DNA from: SZAS-103 sp964449135
GTDB lineage: Bacteria > Pseudomonadota > Gammaproteobacteria > Xanthomonadales > Xanthomonadaceae
Direction: 5' to 3'
DNA: 64,000 nucleotides
Assembly (NCBI GenBank): GCA_964449135.1
Contig: CAYUXZ010000006.1
Span: forward strand, 10,743 to 74,742
The translations under genes were made by a program, and so were the position numbers. The notes beneath the pieces are model-generated. The model saw only the letters and a program-made list of their open reading frames with translations. It had not been told where the DNA came from and made no database searches. Positions 6,448 through 15,873 of the stretch are shown piece after piece. Position 1 is the first letter of the stretch. The number at the start of each line of letters is the position of its first letter.

Positions 6448-9327
6448 TCAGGGGTCGTGCGCCACGTGCAGGCGCAGGCGTTCGACCGCGGTTTCCAGGT
6501 CCGCGCCCAGCGGCAGCAGTTGCGGCCAGTCGCTGGCCTTCGCGGCCTGCTCGAGCGCGAGCGCCGCTGCCGCGACTTCGCGCGCGCCGACCAGCAGCGC
6601 GGCGCCCTTGATCTTGTGCGCTTCACGCGCGAGGTGGAGGCAATCGCCGCTGTCGCGCGCGCGGCGCGTCGCGTCCAGGTCGTTCGCGGTGGTATCGAGA
6701 TAGTCCTGCAACAACGCGCGGCGCTGCGAAGGATCGCCGCCGGTGAGCGCGTCGAGCACGGCCGCATCCAACGGCAGCGGATCGCCCTGCGCCTGCGGCA
6801 GCGGTTGCGGCGGAACGGTCGCGGGCGAAGCGGTTTCAGAAAACGGCTCGCGCGTCTTCGTATGCGGTAGCCAGCGTCGCAGGCAGGCCGCGAGCTGTGG
6901 GATCGTCACCGGCTTGGACAGGTAATCGTCCATGCCCGCGGCGAGGCAACGTTCGGCCTCGCCCTTGAGCGCGGCCGCGGTGAGCGCGACCACTGGCGTG
7001 CGCGGCTTGCTGTCGCGCGCTTCCTCTTCGCGCAAGGCCTGGGTCATCTGGTAACCGTCCATCCGCGGCATGTGCACGTCGGACAGAACCAGCGCGTAGC
7101 GTCCGCTGCGCCAGCGTTCCAGGCCGTCGAGCCCGTCCTCGGCCGATTCGCTCGCATAGCCGGCGAGCGCGAGCTGGCGAGCGACCACGAGGCGGTTGGT
7201 CGGATGGTCGTCCACGAGCAGGACCAGGCTGCGCTCGGCCTCGGCCTTGCGCGCGTCGGGCAGCGCACGCGGAGCGAAGGTCGGCGCGGCCGGAGCCGCC
7301 GCGGTTTCGGCGCCCGCCTCGATGTCGGCCGGATCGCCGCGCGGCAACGTCACTCGCAGTCGCATCGTGGTGCCCGCGCCGACGGTGGACTCCATCGTGA
7401 CTTCGCCGCCCATCAGCTCGGCGAGGCGGCGGCAGATCACCAGCCCCAAGCCGGTGCCGCCGTACTTGCGCGTGGTGCTGCCCTCGGCCTGGCTGAACGG
7501 CTGGAACAACCGCTGTTGTTGTTCGGCGCTCACGCCGATGCCGGTGTCGGTGACGCGCAGGCAGAGCTTTTCCGCGCCGGTGTCCGCGCCTCGCCATTCC
7601 AGCGCGGCCTGCACGAAGCCGTTCTCGGTGAACTTGATCGCATTGGACAGGAAATTGGACAGGATCTGACGTAGCCGCAACGGATCGGCGACATGCGCCG
7701 GCCCCACGCGCGGATCGACCACGCAGTCAAGCACCAGCCCCTTGCTCGAAGCCGATCCGCTGAAGTTCGCGACCGTCGCGCGCAGCAACTGCTGCAGGCT
7801 GAGCGTGGCCGGCGCCAGCTCCAATCGTCCGGCTTCGACCTTGGAGAAGTCGAGGATGTCGCCGATGATGTCGATCAGCGACTGCGCAGACTGCTGGATG
7901 ATCGAAACGTTGCGCCGCTGCTCCGGATCGAGCGCGCCGTGCGAGAGCACTTCGAGCATCCCGGTCACGCCGATCATCGGCGTGCGGATCTCGTGGCTCA
8001 TCGCGGCGAGGAATTCGCTCTTGGTCCGACTCGCGTCGCGCGCGGCGACCTCGCTCGCTCGCAGCGCCTCCTCGAGCTGCTTGATGCGGGTCAGGTCGGT
8101 CGCGATCGCGAGGTGGCCGATCGGCTCGCCGCCCTCGTCGCGCATCGCCGAGGTCGCCAGCAGCACCGGCACGCGCACGCCGTCCTTGCGCACCAGCGTC
8201 CATTCCTGCGCCTGCACACCCAGCTCGAGCAGCAGCGGGATCATCCGCGCGTCCGGATGCACGGGACGGCCGAGTGCGGCGGCGAGGCGCTCGGCGACGT
8301 CGCGCGCCTCGTCGGCGAGCAGCAACTTGCCGACATTGCGCTGGCCGATCATTTCCGCAGCCTTGTAGCCCGACAGCTGCTCGGCATAGGGATTGAAACT
8401 GCTGAAGCGGCCGTCGAGGTCCACCGACATCACCGCGACCTGCGCGGCGGTGAACAGCGAGCGGTTGAATTCCTCGCTGCGCGCCAGCGTCGCGCGCACC
8501 TGCTCGTTGCGCGCGAGCAACGCAGCCTGCTCGGCCTCGGACTTGCGCACCTCTTCGCGCAGCGCGAGGAAGCTGTCGAGCACCTCGCCCAGATCGCCTT
8601 CGGCGCGATAGCGCGGCGGCGCGGTGTAGTCGCGCCGGCGCATCTGCGTGGTCAGCGCGAGCAGCGATTCCACGCCGCGGTAGATGTTGCGCAGGATCAG
8701 GCTCGCGCCCCAACCAGAGACGAGCAGCGCAAGCAGGCTCAGGCCGATGCGGATCTCGCCGGCGATCAGCGCGCGATCGTTCTCCTCGCGGACCTGCAGC
8801 CGGCCCTGCGCCAGCACGAGCGCGCCCAGCCGCTGCAGGCGCGAGGTCAGCGGGTCCATCGCGGGGAACAGCTCGGTGTCGGCGAAATGGCCCAGCGCCT
8901 TGATGTCGCGGCTTTGCAGGATCGCGCGCAACTGCGCAAGCGCGCGATCGGCGCGACCGCGCGCGACCGCGATGTCCGCGAGCAGCGCGCTTTCCTCCGC
9001 CGTGTGGGGCGACGCGGCCAGCGCCGCCCAGCCCGAGTCGATGTGCTGTTGCGCTGCGTCCACAGTGGCCAGGCCCTCGTCCCAGCTCATCAGGTAGTTG
9101 CGCACGCGGAACACCACGCCGATGTCGTCCAGGCCATAGCCGTCGGACACGCCCTGGATGCGGCGCAGGCTCACCAGGGTCTGCTCGCCGAGCGTGTCGA
9201 GCGTGTGCTGGTGCTGGCGGCGCTCCCACTCGTCCAACGCGAGCACGCCCGCGCCGGCGAGCATCAACACGCCGAACAGGCCGAGCAGTTGCAGGCGGAT
9301 GCTGGAGTTGCCGCGCAACCGGGCCAC
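6448..9327 (-). CDS. Hybrid sensor histidine kinase with REC and HPt domains
   Basis: A 959-residue hybrid kinase of the BvgS/EvgS-like class. Order: TM1 (about 12-31), periplasmic helical domain, TM2 (about 191-211), linker, PAS (about 285-414), HisKA with phospho-accepting His445 in AAMSHEIRTPMIG, HATPase_c (about 545-662, with FLSNAIKFTENG and KYGGTGLGL), REC with Asp750 in LVLSDVHMPRMDG, and HPt with His904 in EAHKIKGAALL. The phosphate could pass His-Asp-His to an external regulator. The obvious partner is the REC-EAL protein whose stop codon is 20 nt upstream. The start is taken as GTG at 9327 because AGGA lies 8 nt before it and the upstream gene ends just before; a longer frame would overlap that gene. 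The signal sensed is unknown. Confidence 0.9.
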   Translation of the reverse strand: MARLRGNSSIRLQLLGLFGVLMLAGAGVLALDEWERRQHQHTLDTLGEQTLVSLRRIQGVSDGYGLDDIGVVFRVRNYLMSWDEGLATVDAAQQHIDSGWAALAASPHTAEESALLADIAVARGRADRALAQLRAILQSRDIKALGHFADTELFPAMDPLTSRLQRLGALVLAQGRLQVREENDRALIAGEIRIGLSLLALLVSGWGASLILRNIYRGVESLLALTTQMRRRDYTAPPRYRAEGDLGEVLDSFLALREEVRKSEAEQAALLARNEQVRATLARSEEFNRSLFTAAQVAVMSVDLDGRFSSFNPYAEQLSGYKAAEMIGQRNVGKLLLADEARDVAERLAAALGRPVHPDARMIPLLLELGVQAQEWTLVRKDGVRVPVLLATSAMRDEGGEPIGHLAIATDLTRIKQLEEALRASEVAARDASRTKSEFLAAMSHEIRTPMIGVTGMLEVLSHGALDPEQRRNVSIIQQSAQSLIDIIGDILDFSKVEAGRLELAPATLSLQQLLRATVANFSGSASSKGLVLDCVVDPRVGPAHVADPLRLRQILSNFLSNAIKFTENGFVQAALEWRGADTGAEKLCLRVTDTGIGVSAEQQQRLFQPFSQAEGSTTRKYGGTGLGLVICRRLAELMGGEVTMESTVGAGTTMRLRVTLPRGDPADIEAGAETAAAPAAPTFAPRALPDARKAEAERSLVLLVDDHPTNRLVVARQLALAGYASESAEDGLDGLERWRSGRYALVLSDVHMPRMDGYQMTQALREEEARDSKPRTPVVALTAAALKGEAERCLAAGMDDYLSKPVTIPQLAACLRRWLPHTKTREPFSETASPATVPPQPLPQAQGDPLPLDAAVLDALTGGDPSQRRALLQDYLDTTANDLDATRRARDSGDCLHLAREAHKIKGAALLVGAREVAAAALALEQAAKASDWPQLLPLGADLETAVERLRLHVAHDP

Positions 9328-9347
9328 GACGGATTCCTGGTGCTTGC

Positions 9348-10544
9348 CTAGTGTTTGGTCTGCCGCCAGTGCTCGATCACTTCGACCAGGCGTTCGCCCG
9401 GCGCCGCGGCCGCGATGAGGTAGCCCTGCGCGAAATCGCAGCCGAGCTGCGCGAGCAGCTGCCATTCCTCCATCGTCTCGATGCCTTCGGCGACGACCTT
9501 CAACCCCAGCTTGCGCGCGAGGTCCAGGCTGGTCTCGATCATCGCCAGCTTGCGCGGCTGTTCGGGCGCGCGATGCACGAAGCCGCGGTCGATCTTCAGT
9601 TCGGTGAACGGGATCTGCGAAAGCTGCGCGAGCGATGAATAACCGGTGCCGAAATCATCAACGGACAGGCCGAAGCCTTTCAGGCGCAATCGCGCGAGCA
9701 TCGCCAGCCCGCGCGCGGTGTCGCTCATCACCGAGCTTTCGGTGATCTCCAGCACGATGTCCTCGGGACGCATGCCATGGCTGCGCACGATGTTCTCGTA
9801 ACGGTCGGCGACCTCCGGCCCGGTGAGGTTCAGCGCCGACACGTTGACCGAAACCTTGATCCGTAGTCCCTGCTCCACCCAACGCTTCCGCCAGACGCAG
9901 CTCTGCGTGAGCATGTGCTGGGTGACCTGCTCGATCATGCCGTGTTTCTCGATCAAGGGCATGAAGTTGACCGCAGGCAGCACCTGTCCGTTCGGCTGCA
10001 CCCAGCGCGCGAGCGCCTCGACGCCGACGATCTTGCCGTTGCCGAACTCGGCCTGCGGCTGGAAATACGGCACGATCTGGCCATCGGCGAGCGCCTGCCG
10101 GAGCTGGTCGAGGTTGACCTGTACTTCCGGGTCGGATTCGTCCAGGCCCACGCGGGTGTCCAGCAGCGCGAGCACCTGCGCGAGCTTGTCGCCGGACAGC
10201 GGTTTTTCCACGCTGCCGAGCACGCGCAGGCCCGAGGCCTGCGCCATCACCTGCACCGCGTGCAGCAGCGCCGGATCCATCGCGCTGACCACCGCGATCG
10301 CCGGCGCGAGCTTGTGCTGCGCGATCAGGCCGATGAACTCCACGCCGTCCATGCCGGGCATGTCCAGATCGACGAGCACGACGTCAGGCGGCACGGGCAG
10401 CGCGCGCAGCAATTCCATCGCCTCGAAGCCTTCGGCGGCCTCGAGCACCTCGCCGATGCCCAGGTCCTCGAGCAGGCGCAGGCCCAGCCGCCTCTGGAAC
10501 GCGTGGTCTTCGACCAGCAGGACGCGCAGGTTGGAGTAATGCAT
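9348..10544 (-). CDS. REC-EAL response regulator, c-di-GMP phosphodiesterase
   Basis: A 398-residue response regulator that should hydrolyse cyclic di-GMP to pGpG when active. The REC domain occupies residues 5-125 with phospho-acceptor Asp59 in VVLVDLDMPGMDG and Lys114 in VEKPL. The EAL domain runs from about 145 to 390 and keeps the catalytic set: VEALARW (Glu176), SVNVS (Asn234), LEITES (Glu266), DDFGTGYSS (Asp296-Asp297), LKIDRGF and VVAEGIET. The architecture is that of RocR/PvrR. It is encoded just before the hybrid kinase, which probably controls it by phosphorelay. A hairpin covers its ribosome-binding site. Confidence 0.92.
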   Translation of the reverse strand: MHYSNLRVLLVEDHAFQRRLGLRLLEDLGIGEVLEAAEGFEAMELLRALPVPPDVVLVDLDMPGMDGVEFIGLIAQHKLAPAIAVVSAMDPALLHAVQVMAQASGLRVLGSVEKPLSGDKLAQVLALLDTRVGLDESDPEVQVNLDQLRQALADGQIVPYFQPQAEFGNGKIVGVEALARWVQPNGQVLPAVNFMPLIEKHGMIEQVTQHMLTQSCVWRKRWVEQGLRIKVSVNVSALNLTGPEVADRYENIVRSHGMRPEDIVLEITESSVMSDTARGLAMLARLRLKGFGLSVDDFGTGYSSLAQLSQIPFTELKIDRGFVHRAPEQPRKLAMIETSLDLARKLGLKVVAEGIETMEEWQLLAQLGCDFAQGYLIAAAAPGERLVEVIEHWRQTKH

Positions 10545-10569
10545 CGGCCTTCCCCGGGGCGAAGGCCGA
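10544..10569 (-). promoter_or_regulatory. Hairpin sequestering start of the REC-EAL gene
   Basis: In the mRNA, UCGGCCUUC (10569-10561) can pair with GAAGGCCGA (10552-10544), a perfect 9-bp stem around an 8-nt loop. The 3' arm contains part of the purine-rich ribosome site (GGGGAAGG) and its last base is the A of the AUG. This could limit translation unless melted or bound by a factor. Function is inferred from position only. Confidence 0.45.
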
Positions 10570-10684
10570 CTCTACGCCGCGGCATGTGACGGCGACAAGT
10601 CGCGCGACCGATCCAGGCCGTCGATTTCAAGCCTTGGACTCCGCGGCGTATCCTGCGCGTCTGCAATTTTTCGCGGACCACCCC

Positions 10685-11344
10685 ATGCCCATATCCACCA
10701 CCACGATGTTCGCCGTGCCATTCGGCTTCCTGCAGTACCCGCAACCGGAAGCCTTGAATGCGAGCTTGCGCAATCTGTTCCTCGAGCGCGAGACCGAGGG
10801 CGCGCGTTACGCGAACCCCAATCCCTACACGGTGCGCAACGCGCAACTGTTCGAAAGCCATTTCGACCTGTTCGCGTGGCCGGAACCGTGCATCGCGCAG
10901 TTGCGCGAGTTCTGCCTGTCCAACCTGTTGCGCTGGGTGGGGGAGCTCAACGGCTACGACATGGCCGCGATGCGCAACCTGGAGATCGCGACCGATGCGT
11001 GGTTCCACATCACGCGCCGCAACGGGCATTTCGGCGTGCACAACCACCCGATGGCCTCGTGGTCGGGCGTGTATTGCGTCAGCCCGGGGCAGAACGACCT
11101 CGACCAGCCCGGCAGCGGTCGGTTGAGCTTCATCAACCCGCAGGTCACCGCGAACATGTACAGCGACGCCGGAAACGCGTACCTGCGCGACCCGTTCCAG
11201 CGCGCGAGCTTCGGATTCGACCTCGTGCCGGGACAGATGATCGTGTTCCCCTCGTGGGTGCTGCACCACGTGATGCCGTTCTACGGCGAGGGCGAGCGCA
11301 TCACGGTGGCGTTCAACTGCGCGTTCCGGCAACGCGGGGGCTGA
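10685..11344 (+). CDS. Putative 2OG-Fe(II) oxygenase, TIGR02466-like
   Basis: A 219-residue protein resembling the TIGR02466 family of putative 2OG-Fe(II) oxygenases. The core WFHITRRNGHFGVHNHPMAS gives candidate iron ligands His119 and His121; the distal part has MIVFPSWVLHHVMP (His194 or His195) and GEGERITVAFN with Arg205 as probable 2-oxoglutarate ligand. The usual HxD is replaced by HxH, as I recall it for this family. No signal peptide. It is divergent from the REC-EAL gene and upstream of the oxidoreductase gene, with 113 bp between, so co-transcription is uncertain. The natural substrate is unknown. Confidence 0.75.
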   Translation: MPISTTTMFAVPFGFLQYPQPEALNASLRNLFLERETEGARYANPNPYTVRNAQLFESHFDLFAWPEPCIAQLREFCLSNLLRWVGELNGYDMAAMRNLEIATDAWFHITRRNGHFGVHNHPMASWSGVYCVSPGQNDLDQPGSGRLSFINPQVTANMYSDAGNAYLRDPFQRASFGFDLVPGQMIVFPSWVLHHVMPFYGEGERITVAFNCAFRQRGG

Positions 11345-11457
11345 AGCCGTTCCACGGATCCGCGGCAGCGCAGATGCTGCCGGCGAAGCCCGCGTTTCGT
11401 TAGGATGACGTGGTTCGCCCACGGCTGCCGCGGGCGGTTGCCTGCAGGGGAATGCCG

Positions 11458-14400
11458 ATGTCCGCGATGCCCACTCCTTCGATCGACCGCAGCTACACGC
11501 TTGAGGACAAGTACACCCGCGAACGCGGGCGGATCTTCCTGTCCGGCGTGCAGGCGCTGGTGCGGCTGCCGATCATGCAGCAGATGCGCGACCGCGCCGC
11601 GGGCGTCAACACGGCCGGCTTCATCTCCGGCTACCGCGGCTCGCCGCTGGGCGGGTTCGACCTGGAGCTGTGGAAGGCCAAGAAACATCTCAAAGCCTCC
11701 AACATCGAGTTCACGCCCGGCCTGAACGAGGACCTCGGCGCGACCATGGTCTGGGGCACCCAGCAGACCGGCCTGTTCCCGGGCGCGAAGTACGACGGCG
11801 TGTTCGCGATGTGGTACGGCAAGGGTCCGGGCGTGGACCGCTGCGGCGACGTCTTCAAGCATGGCAACGCCGCCGGCACGTCGAAGTTCGGCGGCGTGCT
11901 CGCGCTCGCGGCCGACGACCATGCCTGCCGTTCGTCGACGCTGCCGCACGGCTCGGAGCTGGAATTCGTGTCGGCGATGATGCCGGTGCTCAATCCGGCT
12001 GGCGTGCAGGACATCCTCGACATGGGCCTGATGGGCTGGGCGATGTCGCGCTTCACCGGCCGCTGGGTCGGCTTCAAGACCATCGCCGAAACCGTCGAGT
12101 CGTCGGCGTCGGTGATCGTCGACCCGCACCAGCTCGACATCATCATCCCGTCCGACTTCGAGATGCCGCCGGGCGGCCTCAACATCCGCTGGCCGGATCC
12201 GCCGCTGAACCAGGAGATGCGCCTGCACCAGTACGGCGTGCACGCGGCCGAGGCCTTCGCGCGCGCGAACCGCATCGACAAGATGGTGATCGATTCGCCG
12301 AGGGCACGGCTGGGCATCGTCACCACCGGAAAGAGCTATCTCGACGTGCTGCAGGCGCTGGAATACCTCGGCATCGACCACCGCATGGCCGCCGACATCG
12401 GCATCCGCGTCTACAAGATCGGCATGACCTGGCCGCTGGAGCCGGTCGGCATCCGCGCCTTTGCGGCCGGTTTGGAAGACATCGTGATCGTCGAGGAGAA
12501 GCGTTCGTTCATCGAGTCGCAGATGAAGGAGCACATGTACAACTGGCCGCACGCCACGCGGCCGAGCGTGGTCGGCAAGTACGACGAGGAAGGCGACTGG
12601 ATCCTGCCGTCGACCAACGAGCTCACGCCCGCCCGCATCGCGCGCGTGATCGCGAAGCGGCTCGCGCGCTTCTTCACCAGCCCGATGATCGAGGAACGGC
12701 TGAAGTGGATCGCCGCGAAGGAAGCCGAGCTCGCGCTGCCACGCGCGAACTTCCCGCGCGTGCCGCACTACTGCGCCGGCTGCCCGCACAACACGTCCAC
12801 GAAGGTGCCCGAAGGCTCGCGTGCGCTCGCCGGCATCGGCTGCCACTACATGGTCACGTGGATGGATCGCGACACCGACACCTTCACCCAGATGGGCGGC
12901 GAAGGCGTGACCTGGTGCGGGCAGGCGCCGTTCACCGAGACGCACCACGTGTTCCAGAACCTCGGCGACGGCACCTATTTCCACTCCGGTTCGCTCGCGA
13001 TCCGGCAGGCGGTCGCGGCAAAGGTCAACATCACCTACAAGATCCTCTACAACGACGCGGTCGCGATGACCGGCGGGCAGCCGGTCGACGGCACGCTGAC
13101 GCCGCCCGACATCGCCCACCAGGTGCGCAGCGAGGGCGTGGACACGATCGTCGTGATGAGCGACGACATCCGCAAGTGGAAGGATCGCCGCCACCTGTTC
13201 CCGCAGGGCTGCGAGTTCCTCGATCGCGACGAGCTCGACGCGACCCAGAGGCGCCTGCGCGAGGTCAAGGGCGTGTCGGTGCTGCTGTACGAGCAAACCT
13301 GCGCGACCGAAAAGCGCCGCCGCCGCAAGCGCGGCAGGATCCCCGATCCGAACAAGCGCGCGGTCATCAACACCCTGGTCTGCGAGGGCTGCGGCGACTG
13401 CGGCGAGAAGTCGTTCTGCGTCGCCGTGCTGCCGAAGGAGACCGAGTTCGGCCGCAAGCGCGAGATCGACCAGAGCGCCTGCAACAAGGATTTCAGCTGC
13501 GTGAAGGGCTTCTGCCCGAGCTTCGTCACCGTGGAAGGCGGCGCGCTGCGCAAGGGCAGCGGCGCGGGCGCCTCGAAGGAGAAGATCGCCGCGCGACTGA
13601 ACGATCTTCCGCTGCCGAAGTTCAAGTCCGACCTGCAGCAGCCCTGGAACATCCTGATCACCGGCGTCGGCGGCACCGGCGTGGTGACGATCGGAGCGCT
13701 GCTCGGCATGGCCGGGCACCTGGAGAACAAGGGCGCGAGCGTGCTCGACCAGACCGGCCTCGCGCAGAAGGGCGGCGCAGTGACCACGCACGTGCGCATC
13801 GCGAAGTCCCCCGACGACATCCACGCCGTGCGCATCGCCGCGGGCGAGGCCGACCTCGTGCTCGGCTGCGACATGGTCGTGGTCAACGATTACTGGGCGC
13901 TGTCGAAGATCCGCGCCGACCGCACCGCGGTCGTGCTCAACACCTACGAGGCGATGCCGGGCACCTTCACGATGCACCCGGACATGCAGTTTCCCGCCAG
14001 CGGCATCGTCGCCGCCGTGCGCACCGCGCTCGACGGCAAGCTGCCGATGCAGATCGAGGCGACCGAATTGGCGACCGCGCTGTTCGGCGATGCGATCGCG
14101 ACCAACTCCTTCATCATGGGCGTCGCCTGGCAGCACGGACTGGTGCCGGTCTCGCTGGATGCGCTGCTGCGCGCGATCGAGCTCAACGGTGCCGCGGTGA
14201 AGATGAACAAGGAAGCCTTCGCCTGGGGACGTCTCGCGGCGATCGATCCGGATGCCGTACGTACCGCCGCCAGCATGAAGACCGCCGCGCAGCCGCTGGC
14301 TGATCCGATTCCGCGCGCGGCGAACGTCTCCGATCTGCCGATGGACGACGCGCGTATTTCGCGAAGCCTCGACGAGGCGATCGCGCGTCGTCTGGTATTC

Positions 14401-15018
14401 CTCACCGAGTACCAGGACGCCGCGTATGCGCGGCGTTATCGCGATCTCCTCGACAAGGTGCACGCGGCCGAATCCGCGAAAGTGCCCGGCTCGACCGCTC
14501 TCACCGCAGCGGTCGCGCGCTACGCGTTCAAGTTGATGGCCTACAAAGACGAGTACGAGGTCGCGCGCTTGTATTCCAATGGCGAGTTCCAGCGAAAAAT
14601 CGCACAGCAGTTCGAAGGTGACTACAAATTGCACTTCCACCTCGCGCCGCCACTGCTCGCGAAACGCGATTCCGAAGGCCGTCTGGTGAAAAAGGAATAC
14701 GGCCCGTGGATGCTCAAGGCCTTCGGCCTGCTCGCGAAGCTGAAATTCCTGCGCGGCGGCACGTTCGACGTGTTCGGCCGCACCGAGGAGCGTCGCACCG
14801 AACGTAGGTTGATCGAGGACTACTTCGCGGACATCGCCTCGATCCTGCCCGCACTCGATACCGACAATCTCGCGCTGGCCGTCGAGTTCGCGAGCGTGCC
14901 GGAGCACATCCGCGGCTACGGGCACGTCAAGGAAAAACACTTGGCGACAGCCCTGCCGACGTGGAAGACCCTGCTGCAGGAATTCCGCGGCGGCGTCCCT
15001 GCGCGCAAGGCGGCCTGA
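11458..15018 (+). CDS. Fused indolepyruvate ferredoxin oxidoreductase
   Basis: A 1186-residue, single-chain 2-oxoacid:ferredoxin oxidoreductase of the fused IorA/IorB type, which oxidatively decarboxylates aryl or branched 2-oxoacids to acyl-CoA using ferredoxin. The N-terminal pyrimidine-binding domain shows ISGYRGSPLGGFD; the TPP domain shows HYCAGCPHNTST and GIGCHYM with GGEGVTW. A cysteine cluster CEGCGDCGEKSFC (Cys642, 645, 648, 653) plus Cys675, 684 and 689 suggests iron-sulfur centres. The gamma domain starts at ITGVGGTGVVTIG near residue 735 and includes LDQTGLAQKGGAV. ATG 11458 is preferred over 11452 because AGGGG lies 7 nt before it. Such fused enzymes are common in aerobic proteobacteria, probably for amino acid catabolism. 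Confidence 0.93.
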   Translation: MSAMPTPSIDRSYTLEDKYTRERGRIFLSGVQALVRLPIMQQMRDRAAGVNTAGFISGYRGSPLGGFDLELWKAKKHLKASNIEFTPGLNEDLGATMVWGTQQTGLFPGAKYDGVFAMWYGKGPGVDRCGDVFKHGNAAGTSKFGGVLALAADDHACRSSTLPHGSELEFVSAMMPVLNPAGVQDILDMGLMGWAMSRFTGRWVGFKTIAETVESSASVIVDPHQLDIIIPSDFEMPPGGLNIRWPDPPLNQEMRLHQYGVHAAEAFARANRIDKMVIDSPRARLGIVTTGKSYLDVLQALEYLGIDHRMAADIGIRVYKIGMTWPLEPVGIRAFAAGLEDIVIVEEKRSFIESQMKEHMYNWPHATRPSVVGKYDEEGDWILPSTNELTPARIARVIAKRLARFFTSPMIEERLKWIAAKEAELALPRANFPRVPHYCAGCPHNTSTKVPEGSRALAGIGCHYMVTWMDRDTDTFTQMGGEGVTWCGQAPFTETHHVFQNLGDGTYFHSGSLAIRQAVAAKVNITYKILYNDAVAMTGGQPVDGTLTPPDIAHQVRSEGVDTIVVMSDDIRKWKDRRHLFPQGCEFLDRDELDATQRRLREVKGVSVLLYEQTCATEKRRRRKRGRIPDPNKRAVINTLVCEGCGDCGEKSFCVAVLPKETEFGRKREIDQSACNKDFSCVKGFCPSFVTVEGGALRKGSGAGASKEKIAARLNDLPLPKFKSDLQQPWNILITGVGGTGVVTIGALLGMAGHLENKGASVLDQTGLAQKGGAVTTHVRIAKSPDDIHAVRIAAGEADLVLGCDMVVVNDYWALSKIRADRTAVVLNTYEAMPGTFTMHPDMQFPASGIVAAVRTALDGKLPMQIEATELATALFGDAIATNSFIMGVAWQHGLVPVSLDALLRAIELNGAAVKMNKEAFAWGRLAAIDPDAVRTAASMKTAAQPLADPIPRAANVSDLPMDDARISRSLDEAIARRLVFLTEYQDAAYARRYRDLLDKVHAAESAKVPGSTALTAAVARYAFKLMAYKDEYEVARLYSNGEFQRKIAQQFEGDYKLHFHLAPPLLAKRDSEGRLVKKEYGPWMLKAFGLLAKLKFLRGGTFDVFGRTEERRTERRLIEDYFADIASILPALDTDNLALAVEFASVPEHIRGYGHVKEKHLATALPTWKTLLQEFRGGVPARKAA

Positions 15019-15117
15019 TCCGCGCGGCGGGGTCCGCCGCCGGATCGAGCGCCGACTGAGGAAGCCTGCCGCGAATCGCGCTAATCTTGGCGGATACGGG
15101 TACGGGATCCACGCGCC

Positions 15118-15822
15118 ATGAAAGACATCCGCAACCTCCTGCTCGATTGCCGCTCCGCGCTGCGCCGCGCCAACCTGCGCTCGCAGGACGAATTGCGCGA
15201 CCGCCTCGAAGCCGCCCTGCTGGATTTCAGCAAGCAGCAGACCGAAGAGACGGACAAGGGCGAGGAGCTGTCGCAGCCGCAAACGCGCACCGCGCAGCAG
15301 GTCGCCTACGCCTGGCAGATCGCCGCGCGCACGCTGCGCATCTCGCATCCGGACGTGCACAACAACATGGTCGAACGCGTGCACGCGATGCTCAATGCGA
15401 ACATGGTGCACGACCCGGGCACCGAGCTGTTGCACCTGCAGACCAAGCTCGATGGCGCCGCCGCCGAACTCGCGGTGATCCGCCAGGCCCTCACCGAGGC
15501 CGTGCCGTTGCTCGGTCGCGACGCGATCGGCACCGACACCGAATGCACGCAGCGGCGACTGAAGAAGCTCATCGACGCGGCGAACTCCGGCGGCGGGCTG
15601 CCCGCGCACGTGGAAGACAATCCCATCGACGGCACGCATTCGCGCGAGGAACTGCAGGCGGTCGTCACCGGCAAGCGCACGCTCAGCCGCTGGGAACGCG
15701 CCTGGTGCGTCGCCGAGGCGCTGGTGATGACCGGCCGCACGCCCGAGCAATTGCAGACCCTCAACGACGCCGCGCTGGTGAAACTCGTGCTCGCAGGGCC
15801 GCAACCGCACGCGACATCGTAA
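15118..15822 (+). CDS. Hypothetical protein, 234 aa
   Basis: I do not recognise this protein. It is predicted soluble and largely helical, with no signal peptide or membrane segment. Charged helices fill residues 1-60 (KDIRNLLLDCRSALRRANLR), a histidine-bearing stretch follows near residues 75-105, and the C-terminal third (SRWERAWCVAEALVMTGRTP) looks like a small helical domain. Codon use matches its neighbours, so it looks native. It stands alone between two genes, 99 bp after the oxidoreductase gene and convergent with the MFS gene 51 bp away. Confidence 0.7.
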   Translation: MKDIRNLLLDCRSALRRANLRSQDELRDRLEAALLDFSKQQTEETDKGEELSQPQTRTAQQVAYAWQIAARTLRISHPDVHNNMVERVHAMLNANMVHDPGTELLHLQTKLDGAAAELAVIRQALTEAVPLLGRDAIGTDTECTQRRLKKLIDAANSGGGLPAHVEDNPIDGTHSREELQAVVTGKRTLSRWERAWCVAEALVMTGRTPEQLQTLNDAALVKLVLAGPQPHATS

Positions 15823-15873
15823 TCCCCCGAAGCGCGCTCCGCTGCGCTGCTGCCGCATTCGCTGAAGAACCTG

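Noticed and set aside
9328..9465. Longer N-terminus for the hybrid kinase
   Set aside because: It would overlap the end of the REC-EAL gene; a GTG with a good ribosome site just after that gene fits better.
11281..15858. A very long minus-strand open frame (over 1500 codons) opposite the oxidoreductase gene
   Set aside because: It is a shadow of the real plus-strand gene in high-GC DNA. The peptide is arginine/histidine/alanine-rich with no recognisable domain, while the plus strand encodes a complete known enzyme.
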